DNA of 64,000 nucleotides from the NCBI GenBank assembly GCA_964020975.1, contig OZ026628.1, positions 53,420,971-53,484,970 of the forward strand, in the 5' to 3' direction. This document shows, piece after piece, positions 48,940 through 61,904 of the stretch. The stretch's first letter is position 1, and the number at the start of each line of letters is the position of its first letter. Made by a program: the position numbers and the translations under genes. Below the pieces are notes generated by a model. It was not told the DNA's origin and ran no database searches. It saw only the letters and a list, made by a program, of their open reading frames with translations. Origin of the DNA: Hermodice carunculata (taxonomy: Eukaryota > Annelida > Polychaeta > Eunicida > Amphinomidae).

Positions 48940-49640
48940 CAAAAAACTTTACCTTGACACATGAACCCCATAAGTTTCCCAAACTGCATATTACTTTCTA
49001 TGTAAGGGTAAACTACTATTTTAAGTTCAAAATCATCACGTTTGTTGTATAATTTTAGTCTTAATTTACTATTGTTATTATACATCGTTGCATTTAGAAA
49101 TGAAGATCCCAATGCATTATCTGCTATTCTGTTTTCATTATCCTTTAATTCCGAAATCACGGGGATATGTTTGTGATATTGTTTTTTGCAACTGTTCATT
49201 GTTCATGCTTTATCGATGGTCAATATATCTAAATCTCAACTTATAACATTCATTATGAGATTTCTTCTCTCGTGACAGTTTTATCAATGTCTTAAAAATA
49301 TTAATTGGCCGTAATAGATGCACAATCAGTACGTAAAGAGAATACCACCTGCCCGTCTCAAGATGGAATCTCCAAAATTAACATCCATGCTATTTAGCAG
49401 AAAGTTCAAATAAGTCAATAAGCTGGTCATATTCAAATGCAGACAATCTATTCATCGCAACATCAACAAGATGTGCACCTTTCAAAGATATGATCACTCT
49501 TTTTTTTATATATGAGTGATTTGATACATCCTTCAAATTGGACAAAGGCATTGCGGTGTATAAAGTGAAAAAATCCGTTTTGAAATTCGTTTGTAAGGTA
49601 AACCCTCAACTGTTCTAGCTAACCCTTCCACTGTTCCGAC
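48940..49640 (-). mobile_element. Divergent reverse transcriptase remnant (possibly Penelope-like)
   Basis: Minus strand. Seen in order from 49640 downward: a FTLYTAMPLSNL segment (family form: FTSMYTNIPH), RTDCASITAN (the GTDCAP-x-x-ANLF box), RFRYIDHR (catalytic YIDD with the second D changed to H), TYPRDFGIK, then an open frame with FLNATMYNNNSKLRLKLYNK and RDDFELKIVVYPYIESNM. The last block matches the LYDKRDDF-x-x-x-IVNFP-x-x-x-SNIP region common in a large set of invertebrate and fish reverse transcriptases that I place tentatively near Penelope-like elements. Several stops and shifts make it inactive. Confidence 0.55.
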
Positions 49641-50267
49641 AAGATCTTGGATCTTTGACTTAGATAAAATCCAAAAGTAGTTGATTCCAGAAGATGCTTC
49701 TGTCTCATTATAGTTTTAAACCAATATTGTAGCACTTTCCTTAAGCCTTCAGACACCAAATATTTATTTTGTCACGCAAAACTTGGAACCCGATATGTAT
49801 CTGAACTGTTAAGTTGAGTTGTTTTGTACAGCTTTTTTTTCTCTGTTTTTAACGATATACCTCATTTCACTTATGCATTCACCTTACATGGAACTATCAA
49901 ACTATGTTTCTCTGTCGTCATTTTTTTACGTTTTTGCCCTCAGCAATTTTCTGTTTTTCATGGTATTTAAGTCCTTTCAGACAAAATGTATGCATAAAAG
50001 GTGTATTAATACAATATGTCTGGTATAATGCTTAAAGGTAGCGGCGTCGTTGTGGCGTAGGGGCCTAATTTTCCCGTATCGCAAAATGGGTTTTTATCAT
50101 TTCCTGAAAGCACAATACTTGAAGTATATTTTCACCAAAAATCAGATTAAAAAAGTAAATATTTATTTGAGAAAATTGCATTTAAACTGTTGGAAGTTTA
50201 GCTGTCTAGTACACGTGCTGGTTTCTGTTTGTTTGGATATGGTAATTTGCGACGGTGTTTTCGCAGC

Positions 50268-52311
50268 AATCCGCGATCGTCCACATACCTGGCAACGGGA
50301 AGGGGCACACGACCGTCGCCCAGAACAATGGCGGCACGCTGAAGTGGAACGGAGCTGATGAGGCTACAGAACCGATTAATGTTATGTAAACAGACTGTTC
50401 AACGATGGAAAACTGGATGACTTTCATGTTTTTGGGGTGTTCCTATTTGTGATATGAACTTCGGTATGCGTGATTTCTCCAAATGGAACATAAACGATGC
50501 TGACTTCGGAGTCCTTTGTTCTTGGTTTGCGATCGAATGCCGATACGCAACACCCGGAAACCATTACCGTATTCAGCGAAATTTAACAATTATACTGGTG
50601 TCCTTCATTATGTTGAATTTCATCATGGGTTTTCTATTTATTGTCGCATTTCATGTAAACATGAAACATTGTGAGTTCGGTGGTTCTCTGGTTCAACTTT
50701 GGTGGTGCCAATGTGGCATTTATATATGATCCAGCTGACTTACTTACAATCAGTCTCCGTTCATGTTCACACAGTGACAGTACAGTCAAGAGCACAGAAG
50801 GTGTAAAATCCAAAAAGCAAATTCAGAAAGATGCCTAAAGTGAAAAAAGAAACTAAAGCCCACTACGTAAACGTCAAGCTGCCGAGTCAGTTGCAGTGGG
50901 AGAGACGGCACTTACAGACGAGATTACGCAACTGGGGTAAGTATATGTGTGTTTCTTATTTATTTGTTTGTTCTTTGCGTAGCATTGATATGACCAAGGA
51001 TCGTCGATATTATGACAGAGAATGAAACGTAATATATCTGTAGGCCTTGTTCTATCATATTAACGTAAATGTTTCCGTTCTGGTAATTGCCCATTGAAAC
51101 TAATACATCAACCATGTCAACGTACGTATGTAAGTTCATATGCAGAAGATTTTTATTTCATCACAGTCTACTATCAGTTGACAGCTATTGTTTGGCTCTC
51201 GCAAATAATGAATAGGGACATTTTCAAAAGGTTGTGGATCATGCCGACTTTCTCTCCCAGTTTTTCCATGGATACACATGGGAGCAAATATACAACATTT
51301 CAATATTCAACAAGTAGCTGGAGCTAGACAATGCTGTAGGACCTATTTCTGATCTTCAGTATTTGCATGTATCAGCACAGATAGGAGTAAATCTTGGAGT
51401 TTGAGTAGTCACTTTCAAATTGTCCCTTCCAAATAAATACAAGGAATTCCCTTCCAACTAAATACAAGGAAAATGATATTCCGAAAAATGCATAAAACCC
51501 CATCACATTCGGGTAAAATATGTCCAGCAGTTTACTTATCATTTTGAACACGAACACCCCCCCCCCCTCGTATCGGGAGAGTCCCATGAGTCCCATGACG
51601 AAGGGATTTTTTTTTTTACAACACATGTGTAACGTAGTGTTATACAGTCAGTTTGGCCCGTATTGTTACCTGGACTGATACTTTTATTAATTTTCTTTTG
51701 TAGATATGACAGCCATGGATTTGTGACGAGTTTGAAACTTGGCGTTACAGCTCTCCAGCTGAAGAGAAACATGGCGCAGAGAAAGATGAAATTTATTCAC
51801 TACTGCTCATGGGCTAGGAGTTTGAGAGTAAGTCCCAGATAACAACACTTGAATTATTTTCTGATTAACTGGAGCAATTGTCCGAAGTATATGATTTTCT
51901 GCAGCATTTAGACAACTTTCGATATTTTCACCAAGTTGATAGTTCAGAATGTTACCGGTACCTAAATTTGTCTTGTAGCGGGGAGCTTCTAGAACATGTC
52001 TATGCCTGTCGTAATATTCTTATGGGTTGTTCCAAAATGTAATGCAGTAATTCAATAATGCAACTTAGCATTTTTACATTCAATAAACAAAATAGGGGGG
52101 GAGCAGTTTAATTAACTAGTCATGTTGTCGTGTTTTGTTCTTGCAGGAAAAGGAAGTTGGTCCCAAAGGCTGTCAGTACACTTACCCTGCCCAGATCCTG
52201 CTATTTTTGCGTGCTATGCTGCCTTTACAGGTCAAGGTGGAGCTCCGCGAGTCGGCGTACAGGGTTGAGATGGCAGAGTTCTGCAGGGCTGTTTGTACCA
52301 TGTTGGATTAG
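50268..52311 (+). CDS. Candidate spliced gene of unknown function (plus strand)
   Basis: Exon-like pieces with good splice signals. Around 50268-50390, a CpG-rich stretch after ttttcgcag reads SAIVHIPGNGKGHTTVAQNN. Up to 50936, a piece ends at a strong donor (ctggg/gtaagt). 51704-51827 (acceptor ttttcttttgtag, donor aga/gtaagt) reads GFVTSLKLGVTALQLKRN and KFIHYCSWARSLR. 52145-52311 (acceptor ttcttgcag) continues in phase as EKEVGPKGCQYTYPAQILLF and ends CRAVCTMLD-stop, with AATAAA near 52447. The last two exons join cleanly. The piece before 50936 must be read in the frame ending ALTDEITQL to be in phase; its ATG frame (MPKVKKETK) would not be. No family is recognised. It lies inside the proposed intron 1 of the receptor, on the opposite strand. 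Confidence 0.4.
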
Positions 52312-52832
52312 AATACAGTGAACTTTTCTCATGACAAAGCGATAAGAACAAGGACAAAAAAGTTTTCATGTCAAGTTGGATTAGAATACAATGGACTTTT
52401 CTTACGACAAAGTGATAAGAACATGTACATATAGTTTTTATGTAAATAAAATTTGTAAACATAAATATAGATGTAGTTTGTGTTGTATTTTTTTTTCAAA
52501 TTGTGCAGCAAGGTCCTTATTTTCCCAGGCCATATTATTTCAACTGTAGCATTACAACACCAACTGAAGCTTTTGAAAAAATAGATTTGACTGGACTACG
52601 GCTGACGAAGTTCTGTGTATGCCACATACAGTAATTATGTGTAGCAGATAATACCAGAGCTTGGTCTGCCATATGGAAATCTATATACCCCTCCCCTTAC
52701 TTTATTTGCATGAAATAACTTCTCTGGAATAATGTTGATTGTTCATTACAGGTCTGTCACATTTCTAGAAATGAAACTTGCCAGTCATTTATAATTCACA
52801 ATCTGGTGCTACTGTTTCTGAAAATGTTGTCG

Positions 52833-52953
<121 letters not shown>

Positions 52954-53478
52954 CAAAAGTACAATAATTACGATACATAGAAAATTGCAAGTTAACCTTC
53001 CTGGCTCTCTTGAAGTTGCTACAAAGAGTGATTGAAGAATTGAAAATAATTACCACAGTGGCAATAAAACCCTTATTTTGATAAGAAACTAGTTACATAT
53101 TGAAAACAAACCGAATAATCTGTTAACAGTCGGAGCATATAGATATAGATCCGTATGTAAGGACACGTGGACAACCAACTAATGTAAAAGTGTGGAACAA
53201 ATCCGCTGAAGGATGATCATGTTGCACTTCCTTCAACAAGCTGAAAAGATGTAATCTAATGTGAATATCACTTTGCATTAAGATTTGGATAGCATAAACT
53301 TTTTTAAACATATCTACAAATAAAAAAACATTATATTCACATGCCTTCTGATTCGAGACGTTTCTTCCATATACTTTGAGGTACCAGTATGTAATTGGTC
53401 TGTTACTCGAGTGACAAATCGAACCATCCAGACCCGGTATAGTTTGACCACCTGCACAAAACGTTTGGTGTGACATAC

Positions 53479-53585
53479 CTGGAATATGAGACTCCTGTGC
53501 TCCAGGGAATAAACAATGGAGATAAAATAAAAGCAAGGTACACATAACAGAAACAGATTTCTGAAAGTAGTTGAGAATTACACAT
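53479..53585 (-). CDS. Large GRL101-like receptor, proposed first coding exon (signal peptide)
   Basis: Minus strand, from an ATG at 53585 to a consensus donor (attccag/gtatgt) at 53479: 35 codons plus two bases. The peptide has a hydrophobic core (ICFCYVYLAFILSPLFIPW) and a short polar end (STGVSYS), as in a signal peptide. The two leftover bases fit the single base that starts the exon at 45045 (AG+G = Arg). All three exons total 6357 bases, exactly 2119 codons. A competing frame in the same DNA (ATG at 53545, open to 53123) also begins with a hydrophobic segment and could be a separate secreted protein of 140 residues. Only one reading is likely right. Confidence 0.42.
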
Positions 53586-54850
53586 ATTTATTGCAGACCC
53601 AACCCAAAAGAATCATTGACAAGGTCTGACTGAATCTTACAAACGGTTTGAAAAAAAATAAATGTTAATTACCTTGCAATTCTTCTGTCTTTAAGTGGAA
53701 TTAATAGTAATATTGACATTAGCCAATGAATACCAAAATTTGAAAAATTGCAACAAACCAGGCACCCACAGTAACTTTATTTAGTGAGCTACTTTGTCTT
53801 GCACTCCACAAGACACATTTCCTGCAAGCATGAGGACAATCTGTGTGTCGGTTTGGAGAAGGCGCAAAAAAATGCAGTTCACAAAATCCGTTAAAATATT
53901 GTGTGGGGTTTCTGCGTTCATTTGATTCAAGTTGTCAATGTTGTAAAGTAGGTGGAGCATTGAGTCGTGAAAACAATTCTTGGACTTTGAATAGTATGTG
54001 GGTATTTGAACATTTGTTTTATCGGGTATATAGTATCTATATGTAAAGAGATAGTGGCTGTGCAAATAAATGCTGTGTTCTCCGACTTATAGTTATAATA
54101 GAGGTGGAGCGCGTTTGTGGTCTTCCAGATTCATGTATATCATAAAAAAGATATAGGCATACTTTTGTCTTTTGCTGTAAACTCGGCTGACTGACAAATC
54201 AGGAGAATAAAAAAGTGATAGGCCTGCCGGGTCTCTTTTTATTTTCAGCAGAAGTGATCAGCTTTGGGTTTCGAGTGGTTAGGCCTATTCATTTTGGAAG
54301 CACAATAGTCTGTTGTTAATGAGGAATATTTTAAGGGTTGAGAGGACCGATTTAAAACCACCAGGTGCCTTTTATGGGTGACTGCCTGACCCAGGTCAGG
54401 AGTCGAGTTTGTTTCTTTGCATTGGTATTGGGGGATGGTTGGTGGTGCTTTGGTGACTCTAGGGTCTCTGTGCTGTCCTTGTTGGGTTTGTAACTTGTGA
54501 TTCTGGATTATGTTTTTCTAAACTACTGAAACGATGTAGTATATACTTATTAATAGTATTAGTAGCAGTACATGGGTTGGGAAGAGACATTTTACTTTAT
54601 ATTATTTTATTTTATCACCATTATTATTTTGGTTTTTTTTTTTAGTCGCACCGTGGTGTGTACATTTGCCTTTCATGTTCTCGGTGTGGTGCAGTGCATG
54701 TACAATGTAAACTTGTGTCAACTTGTAATTTATGATTGTCAGGTTTTACATACAATTGACCCACTTTTCAAGAACATATTCTGGGTTTGTCAGATTTTAA
54801 ATCAGTTTTTCTCAGTGCACTGATCAGTTTTGGCTGGCTTACAAATCCTT
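53586..54850. other. Unannotated stretch
   Basis: A minus-strand frame at 53781-54065 ends directly at AATAAA (stop and signal overlap) and might be a 3' exon, but no splice partner is seen. The 54572-54823 frame is T-rich and unconvincing. Confidence 0.3.
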
Positions 54851-54899
54851 ACTATGCGAAAAGGCACAACAGTGCTACATCTTTCATGATAAGAATAAT

Positions 54900-57400
54900 G
54901 ATCCACAACCTTTGATTGCTGATAATAATCTTCCTAATCGATACCAAGATCACCTGAAATGTGCCGAGGACGCTCACAGTAGTGAACTTTGCGCTTCTGC
55001 AAAAAAGACAAAGCATACAAAAAAGGTTTGGGGCACACCATCAAACCGTTCATGAGTAGGAATCAATCTTCGTCTATTGCTTTTCAAATACATCCAATTA
55101 GCCATGTGACCAACAGCTTATCAAAAGCCAAAATATTCGAATCCTTTTTCGTAAGTCAGAGCAATATTGATACTTCCAGGGCCCCAGTTATTCCAAATGG
55201 GGACCCACCCGCTGTCATACTTGACTCAGTAATATTCAAATTGATCAAAGCGACGTTCTTGACATGTTAGGAGCTCACATGTCACTAAGGCCACTGACCA
55301 AGACGGAATCAGCGTTAGACTTCTGAAGGAAGGAACAAGTTCAATTTGCTTACCGTTAACCAAACTCTTTAACCTTTCTTTCAAGCTGGCAACTTTTCGG
55401 AGCTTATGGAAGCAAACCAACGTCAGCCCCTTATATAAAAAGGGCGACTGATATTTTTGTGACAACTTCGCCCTTTTTACCTTTTAAGCTGTGTTGGAAA
55501 AGTTATGGAGAAAGTTACTTTTAAACGTTTTAAAGTTTTGGGGGATAACTTACGTTTACCGACGAGTCAGTAAGGATTTATACCCGACGATTCCACTGTT
55601 GATCAACAGCCATCTTCAGATAACGAATTGTGTCTTGGCATTGATATTCAGACAGAAGCGCCAATCGTCTTTCTAGACATAAGCAGGGCATGCGATCGTG
55701 TTAAACATGCTGGTCTTCTTTACAAATTGGAATGTAATTGGATATCTAGACCACTTTTAAACTGGATTCGACTTTATTTTTCTAACCGACAACAACGGGC
55801 TGGTATAAATGGTTAATGGTCTGAATTGGGTACCGTAAATGTTAGGGTTCTAGGTCCTTTACTGTTTCTGACATATATAAAACGCTATAAAAACGGTAAA
55901 GCAGACATTGTGCGGTAAAATATAAAGCTTTTTGCTGATGATACGTCTCTCCTCCTCTCGGCTGATAATCCAAATTTAACTGCAAATATGACATATGATG
56001 ATCTCTTATCTATCTCTTCATGGTCCGACGACTGCATGGTGACATTTAACGCCCAGAAAAATTATGCTATGTTAATTTTTCGGAAAGGAGACCCAGCACA
56101 TCACCCTCCGTTAGTTTTTCAAGATCACCAGCTGGAACAGGTGGATCGACACAAGAATATAGGGCCTGTATTTCGGAATGACTTCAGATGGAATGATCAT
56201 ATTAATACTATTGTGGCCAAGGCCACTTAACAAGTAACTATTTTGTAAACGCTCCTCTTATGTCTCCACTGAAAAACGTTAGAAAAAATCTATACCTCCT
56301 TTATTCTACCTCTAATGAAATATGGTAATGTTGTCTGGAATGGCTGCACCCAATCAGGTCCATTGATATTGGAGAGTATTCAATTGGCTGCTGCACGTGT
56401 TATTTCTGGTGCCATGCGCACCACTTCTTATGCTCAACTATACAAGGAAACTGGTCTTACTACATTGGCAAAACATATAGAAGTAAGTTAACTAATCTTA
56501 ATGTACAAAATCATTACTAATCTGGTTCATTAATATCGTACCAGTATAATTTCCAATGAACAAAACTTCAACGAAAGGTATTTGACAAGACAGGCCCCTG
56601 ACTTGCCTCAATTTACAACCAGAACTAAGTTATTTGAGAATCGTTTCTTTTTTTCTGATGAAAATTTGGAACCAATTGCCTCTGATGTGAGAAACTCTAC
56701 TTCTCTAGTTGAATTTAAAAATAAATGTCCTCATAAGTGCCTCTGTCACTCAGGCAAACAGAATTATGCTATTTTGGCAACAGAATTACCGCAGTTTTGT
56801 ATACAAGACTGCATTTGGGCACAGAAAATTGAATGCCCATCTATTTGGTATTGGTGTTACAAAATCACTAAAGTGTTGTGGCAATCAAAGGGTTCAAGAT
56901 GTCTGGCATTTCTTTTTTGTATTCCCTTATTATGCTGCTCCTCGTGATCGCCTTCTTAGAATAGTACCAAATTATGCATCTTTCGGTCGAGAAAGTGTTG
57001 GACCTGGTATTTCCGAAAGCGCCCTTCAGATCAACCAGAAAATATTCCTGGCATTCCAAAATTACATTCCAAAAAACAAAAGGTTTCAAATCGGTGTTGT
57101 CATATGATGAATTGATTTACAATAAATCCTGCAACTATATCACATATTTATGAATCCTCAATTGGATCGATGTCAAATAACAATTTTAGTGCTTCTCTAT
57201 AATCATTCCACTATCTGTCTTGTGATATATGGTGTCCTGTTTTACTTTGTTGATCCGAAGCAGTGCTCTTTTTCCTGGCGGTGTCTTTTTAACTGCCAGC
57301 CTTTCAAGCCTTCCCTATGTACCCTTGACGTCTCGTTTGTCCGGTGATATCATCTTCTTCTGACAAGAGAGTTCATTATAGAGCCTTGCCCTTTTCATCT
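54900..57400 (+). mobile_element. Long decayed LINE (same general type as the 60.5-kb copy)
   Basis: Plus strand. Blocks along the reverse transcriptase: ATDQDGISVRLLKEG, LTKLFNLSFKLATF, VSPLYKKGD, FLDISRACDRVKHAGLLYKL (catalytic D region), LGPLLFLTYI, LFADDTSLLLSADNP (ADD near 55930), HINTIVAKAT, a thumb-type SFILPLMKYGNVVWNGC, ESIQLAAARVISGAM and a C-terminal region with LPQFTTRTKLFENRFFF. The 3' untranslated part near 57220-57400 parallels the tail of the 60.6-61.9 kb copy (a run of gtcctg... then cttctgacaagaga and ata-gagcc-tgcccttt). Many stops and shifts make it inactive; the 5' end and endonuclease are missing. Confidence 0.75.
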
Positions 57401-59099
57401 GACGCCGTAGTGGTTTTAGGCCCACCATCTTTCATCTTATTACCACGAACTATTGACAGCACAGATGCATACACAATACTTCATTGCAGATAAGGCCGTA
57501 TGTGGGCTATCTATTTCACGTACAGATGCTCAAGGTACACCGTCTCAGCGTGAGCGTAAGCCCCTGACGTAGCTCATGCAGTAAATGGCCTCAACAGCTC
57601 CTACAGTCATTTGGTCCATGTGCCTCGAAATGCTGAAAGACAATTCTTAAAACAATTTCAATGCCGAACTTCAAGAGGAAGTAATGTAATTCCATTTTTT
57701 TCTCCTGAGATAGACAGATATATGAAAACAGTATGGAAGGTAAATTTTGTCACACAGTCATCCATGTTGCATCGATTACACGTTGGCTGGGTCATTTACT
57801 CAAATAGTAAGTATTACAACAAATAAACTTGCAAGCGGGATAAAAAAATAAGTGTGTCGTTGAGATTGTAATACCAATTTCGAGATATTAAAATGGTGTT
57901 TTAAATCCATTCGTATGGTTGAGTTTGCATCTGAGAGAATTATTCACAAAAAAAAGGAATTTTAGAATCAAGTAACTTTGTAGAATTTTGAAAAAAAAAA
58001 TGACGGAATATAGCTTCCCCAGTCAGTTCAGCAAGTTTTGTTGGAGCGATATGTTGAGAAATCGCATGCAAAATATAAACTGTGATACAAACTTTTTCTG
58101 TTTGGCGTCATTGTTCATCACTCTAATGGAAAGCGCTGGTTGATTTCGGGTCGAATAAATTCAGTTCTGGAAATGTTATTATGCATCATTTCTTTGAATT
58201 GGAAACGGAACTCTTCCTTCACTGTTTACGAGACAAATAACTTAACGAAGGAACAAATCACAGTGTGTGCAATATAAGGTGGTTTCAATAAAAGACGTAT
58301 CAAAAATCAAACTAGTGGAAGCTAGGACGGCTACGTGTGTCAATATGTTTGCCCAGTTGCAATAGAAGGTAAAAAGCTTAATAGGTCGGGACTTGAGTGG
58401 AGAAACCCTGGATTTTCAATGGTGCCAACCTTTGAAAATTTCAGTGAAATTTATCATTATTATAGGGATAGTTTACCTGGGGGTATTTGCCTTATAAGAT
58501 AATAAAACCATAATTCTGGGATCGAGTACAGCTAAAAAGAAACAAAAGCTGGGTATTGGCCCATTATTGGAATCCCGTTAGTGCCACCTTTGGATAAATG
58601 CATTTACAGAATTTACGTATGGGGCTTATACTAACTGTGCTAGCATATTTATTTGTTGATAGTTGCGTTAATGTGAAAAAAATAAAAGATAAAATGTGCT
58701 TAAAGTGTAGCAGCGCGAGCAAGTGACGCAATATTCCAAAGACTGAAGAAAGTTACATCTCTTTTAAATTTGAAATCAATACAGGTAGCAACATAAAGAT
58801 AAGAAAGCAAACTACAGGTCACACAAATATAAAACATGAGGAACCGCTGTGGGATATATTGAGGACTGAATGGAAGGGACATGAAATTTGTCATTTTCTT
58901 AATGTTGACTGAATATGACAAAATGTCTAATTTAGTTTCGGCTCCAATAATAATAAAGTGAAAGTGATAATAATGAAACACGTGCAACAATCGAAAATCA
59001 AATGTAAACTGAGAACCACACGGCAGCCGTGATTCCATTAAGTGCAAAAGTTCATATAATAAACAAGAGGATCAGGATGGTCCTGTGCTCTGCTGACTG
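57401..59099. other. Unannotated stretch
   Basis: A 71-codon frame (57611-57826) contains a donor-like aag/gtaaat but no motif. The rest, including minus frame 58700-59047, shows nothing I can support. Confidence 0.35.
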
Positions 59100-60535
59100 A
59101 AATCTGCTTGTACAATATTGCAATACATGCACTGTAGTTTGTACAGGTAAATACATGTAGAGTGGTAACACTCAAGCATCGGCATTTCAGAAGTCAAAAT
59201 TGTAAATATAATAGTTAAATAAATGCACCGTATTGCCATCTATATTTATACACTGGCAACACTCACTTACAGTCGCAAAGTTTGATATCCTATCCTTTGC
59301 ACACTTGGTAGAGTTCCACCTGGGCAACATCCATACGCAAAATCAAAACATTTAATGCAGCAGTTTTTTAAAAAAGTCAAAAATGTAAATACAATACAGC
59401 AACATATGCACTAAATTGTCATATATACATATACAGTGGCAGCACTCACTTACTGACACAAAGTTTGATATCCCATAACTTTGTCAAAAAATTAACATAT
59501 CCACACTATTTTCGCAACTTTAATTGTCTAAAGTCAACCTATATATTCTGATAAAATTTTGAGGAATTCTGTTTTGCTGTTCTGGAAAAGAAGTCAGAAA
59601 TAGCCTTAGCATACAAAAATTCATTAATTCATTAAAAAATAATAAAGATGCAGCACCACCTGGTGGTCTAAATTAAAACTAGTTGACCCCAGGTGACCCC
59701 ATGTGCAACATCAAAGTAATTGGCAGTTTTTGAGATGACAAAATTTTGATTTTTTTTTAAATAAATAAAAAAAATCATAAAAAAATGGAAAAAGTATTGC
59801 ATCATCATCTCCTTCATAAACTTCGTAGAAGTCTACCTCTGAAATATCCATGTGCAATATCAAAACATTCCATGCAGCGCTTTTTTTAGGAGAAGAAAAA
59901 TAGTGCAATATATGCACTGTATTGCCATATGTACATATACAGTGGCAGCACTCACTTAGTTGCAAAGTTTGATATCCGTAACTTTGACAAAGACTAACAT
60001 ATCTACCTTTTTGGTGCACTTTTTTTGGTCTAAAGTCCAAGTACATTTTGATAAAATTTTCAGTAATTCTGTTAAGCCGTTCTGGAGAAGAAGTTGAAAA
60101 TAGTTTTGACACACAAACATTCATTTACAAATAGATAGAAAATTACAGCGTCATCTGGTAAGCAAAATAAAAACCAGTTGACCCCATGGGACTCTATGTA
60201 CAATATAAAAGCAATTGGTTAAGTAGTTTTTGAGACGATGAAAATTTTAATTAAAAAAAAAATTATTGAAAAATTCATTAAAAATAGAAAAAATATTGCA
60301 TCATCTCCTTTATAAACTTGGTAGAAGTCGACCAGGCAAACATCCATGTGCAATATCAAAACATTCCATGTAGCCCTTTTTTAGAAGTAGACGAAATAGT
60401 GCAAAATATGCACTGTATTGCCATATGCACATATACAGTGGCAACACCCACTTAGTCGCAAAGTTTGATATCCGTAACTTTGACACAGATTAACATATCT
60501 ATATTATTTTTGCATACTTTTTTTGGTCTAAAGTC
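59100..60535 (+). repeat. Tandem array of about 500-bp units
   Basis: A landmark (acagtggcagcactcactta and close variants, followed by caaagtttgatatcc) recurs at 59251, 59433, 59939 and 60435. The intervals are 182, 506 and 496 bp, so there are two full-length periods and one shortened unit. Other shared pieces are gcactgtattgccatat, gttctgg-aaaagaagt, accagttgacccca, and a tgcaatatcaaaacattcca block. The array is cut off on the right within a unit (after ggtctaaagtcc) by a LINE. Confidence 0.8.
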
Positions 60536-60610
60536 CCTTCAGCATGGAAATTAGCAAATGTTAATCCCCTCCATAAAAAGGCCCTGATGACATATGTAAT
60601 AATTACAGGC

Positions 60611-61904
60611 ATATTTTGCAAGATGTGGCTCATCATAAACATCTTGGAGTGACAATACGTTCCGATTTAAGATGGTCTGACCATATTACTGATATATCAA
60701 ACAAATCCTCCAAATTAATCAATATCATGAAGAGTTTGAAATTCACTCTAGATAGGAAAACACTGGAAACCATTTATACTTCTTTCATAAGGCCTATTCT
60801 GGAATACGGTAGTCAAGTATGGAGTGGCTGTACGGTCCAAGATGAAGAAAAACTAGAATGTATACAATTAAATGCTGCTCGTATTGTCACTGGAGCAATG
60901 CATGGGACCAGCACCGCTAAAATATATGAAGAAACTGGATGGTTAACTTTATCCAAACGCAGGGAAATTTCAAAATTGATTCTTATGTACAAATTGGTCC
61001 ATGACCTTGTACCGGACGCACTATGCTCTATCCTTTCTACCGCTTCTCCTGATACAGGTAATTATACCACACGCCAGCAATTTGATCTTCCTCATTTCCG
61101 AGCTCGGACCGACCTTTTTGACAAATCCTTCTTTCCTTCAACTGTTCGGTTATGGAATCAACTACCTCTAGAAATACGGAATTCTGACTCTATTCAAAAG
61201 TTTAAATCAAGTATAACTCAACCGGTGATCCGACCTATAAAGTTTGATGAATTGTATAACTTTGGTAATAGATTCCTAGCTGTTCAGCATACACGCCTCC
61301 GTTTGGATGCCAGTCGGTTAAATTCACATCTCTTCAAGATTGGTGTTAAGAACACTGCGAAATGTTCATGTGGCTCACCTAACGAAGATACGTGGCATTA
61401 TTTTTTTCATTGTTCTAAATACACAATTCCTCGGTCTAACCTACATACTGCTATATCACAGTATGCTCCCTTTACATTACAAACAGTTCTTTACGGGTCC
61501 CCTAACTGTTCTTTTATTGAAAATATTGAAATATTTTCATCCGTTCATGACTTCATCTCCGCCACTCAACGTTTCAGCCCCTCTGGTGTTGGCTAATACA
61601 TTTTTCTATTTTCGTTTTGTTTTTGCTATACGGTACAATCAATTTATCCCCGGTCCAAATTGCAGATAAAATGACATCCTAATACTACCAGTACAATACA
61701 ACCTTATGCCCCACTGTATGTCTCGTCCGTGCTTGTCCTCTTCTCTCTGTTCCCGTGCGTCTTGTACGTCCTGTAGTGTCCTGTGATCGTCGTCTTCTGC
61801 GAGAGGGATTTATATAGGGCCACGCCCTCTTTCCCAATTGCATATAATTTTCATATGTATTATATTGTGTACTTTGTCAAAATAAAATACGTTTAAATCA
61901 AATC
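60611..61904 (+). mobile_element. Young 5'-truncated LINE insertion with 13-bp target-site duplication
   Basis: The 1294-bp insert lies between two copies of aataattacaggc (60598-60610 and 61905-61917). It starts inside the reverse transcriptase and ends in an A-rich tail with AAATC units (tttaaatcaaatc), as expected of target-primed reverse transcription with early stop. The inserted family is the same as the interrupted host copy. Confidence 0.85.
60614..61596 (+). CDS. LINE ORF2 C-terminal part, open
   Basis: The reading frame of the young insert, about 326 codons, is uninterrupted to its stop but lacks a start and the catalytic region. Seen: HKHLGVTIRSDLRWSDHI (thumb region), FIRPILEYGSQVWSGC, LPHFRARTDLFDKSFFPSTV, RLWNQLPLEIRN, and a Cys/His tail CSCGSPNEDTWHYFFHC (C-x-C-x(n)-H-x(4)-C type) that likely binds nucleic acid. 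Since the interrupted copy has many lesions and this one none, it is the later arrival. It is inactive because it is truncated. Confidence 0.8.

Noticed and set aside
50350-50380. A second hammerhead (ctgatgag at about 50356)
   Set aside because: No GAAA or GTC with the required spacing and no stem II follow it.
53781-54065. Minus-strand frame ending at AATAAA as a terminal exon
   Set aside because: No acceptor with a pyrimidine tract and no partner exon could be found.
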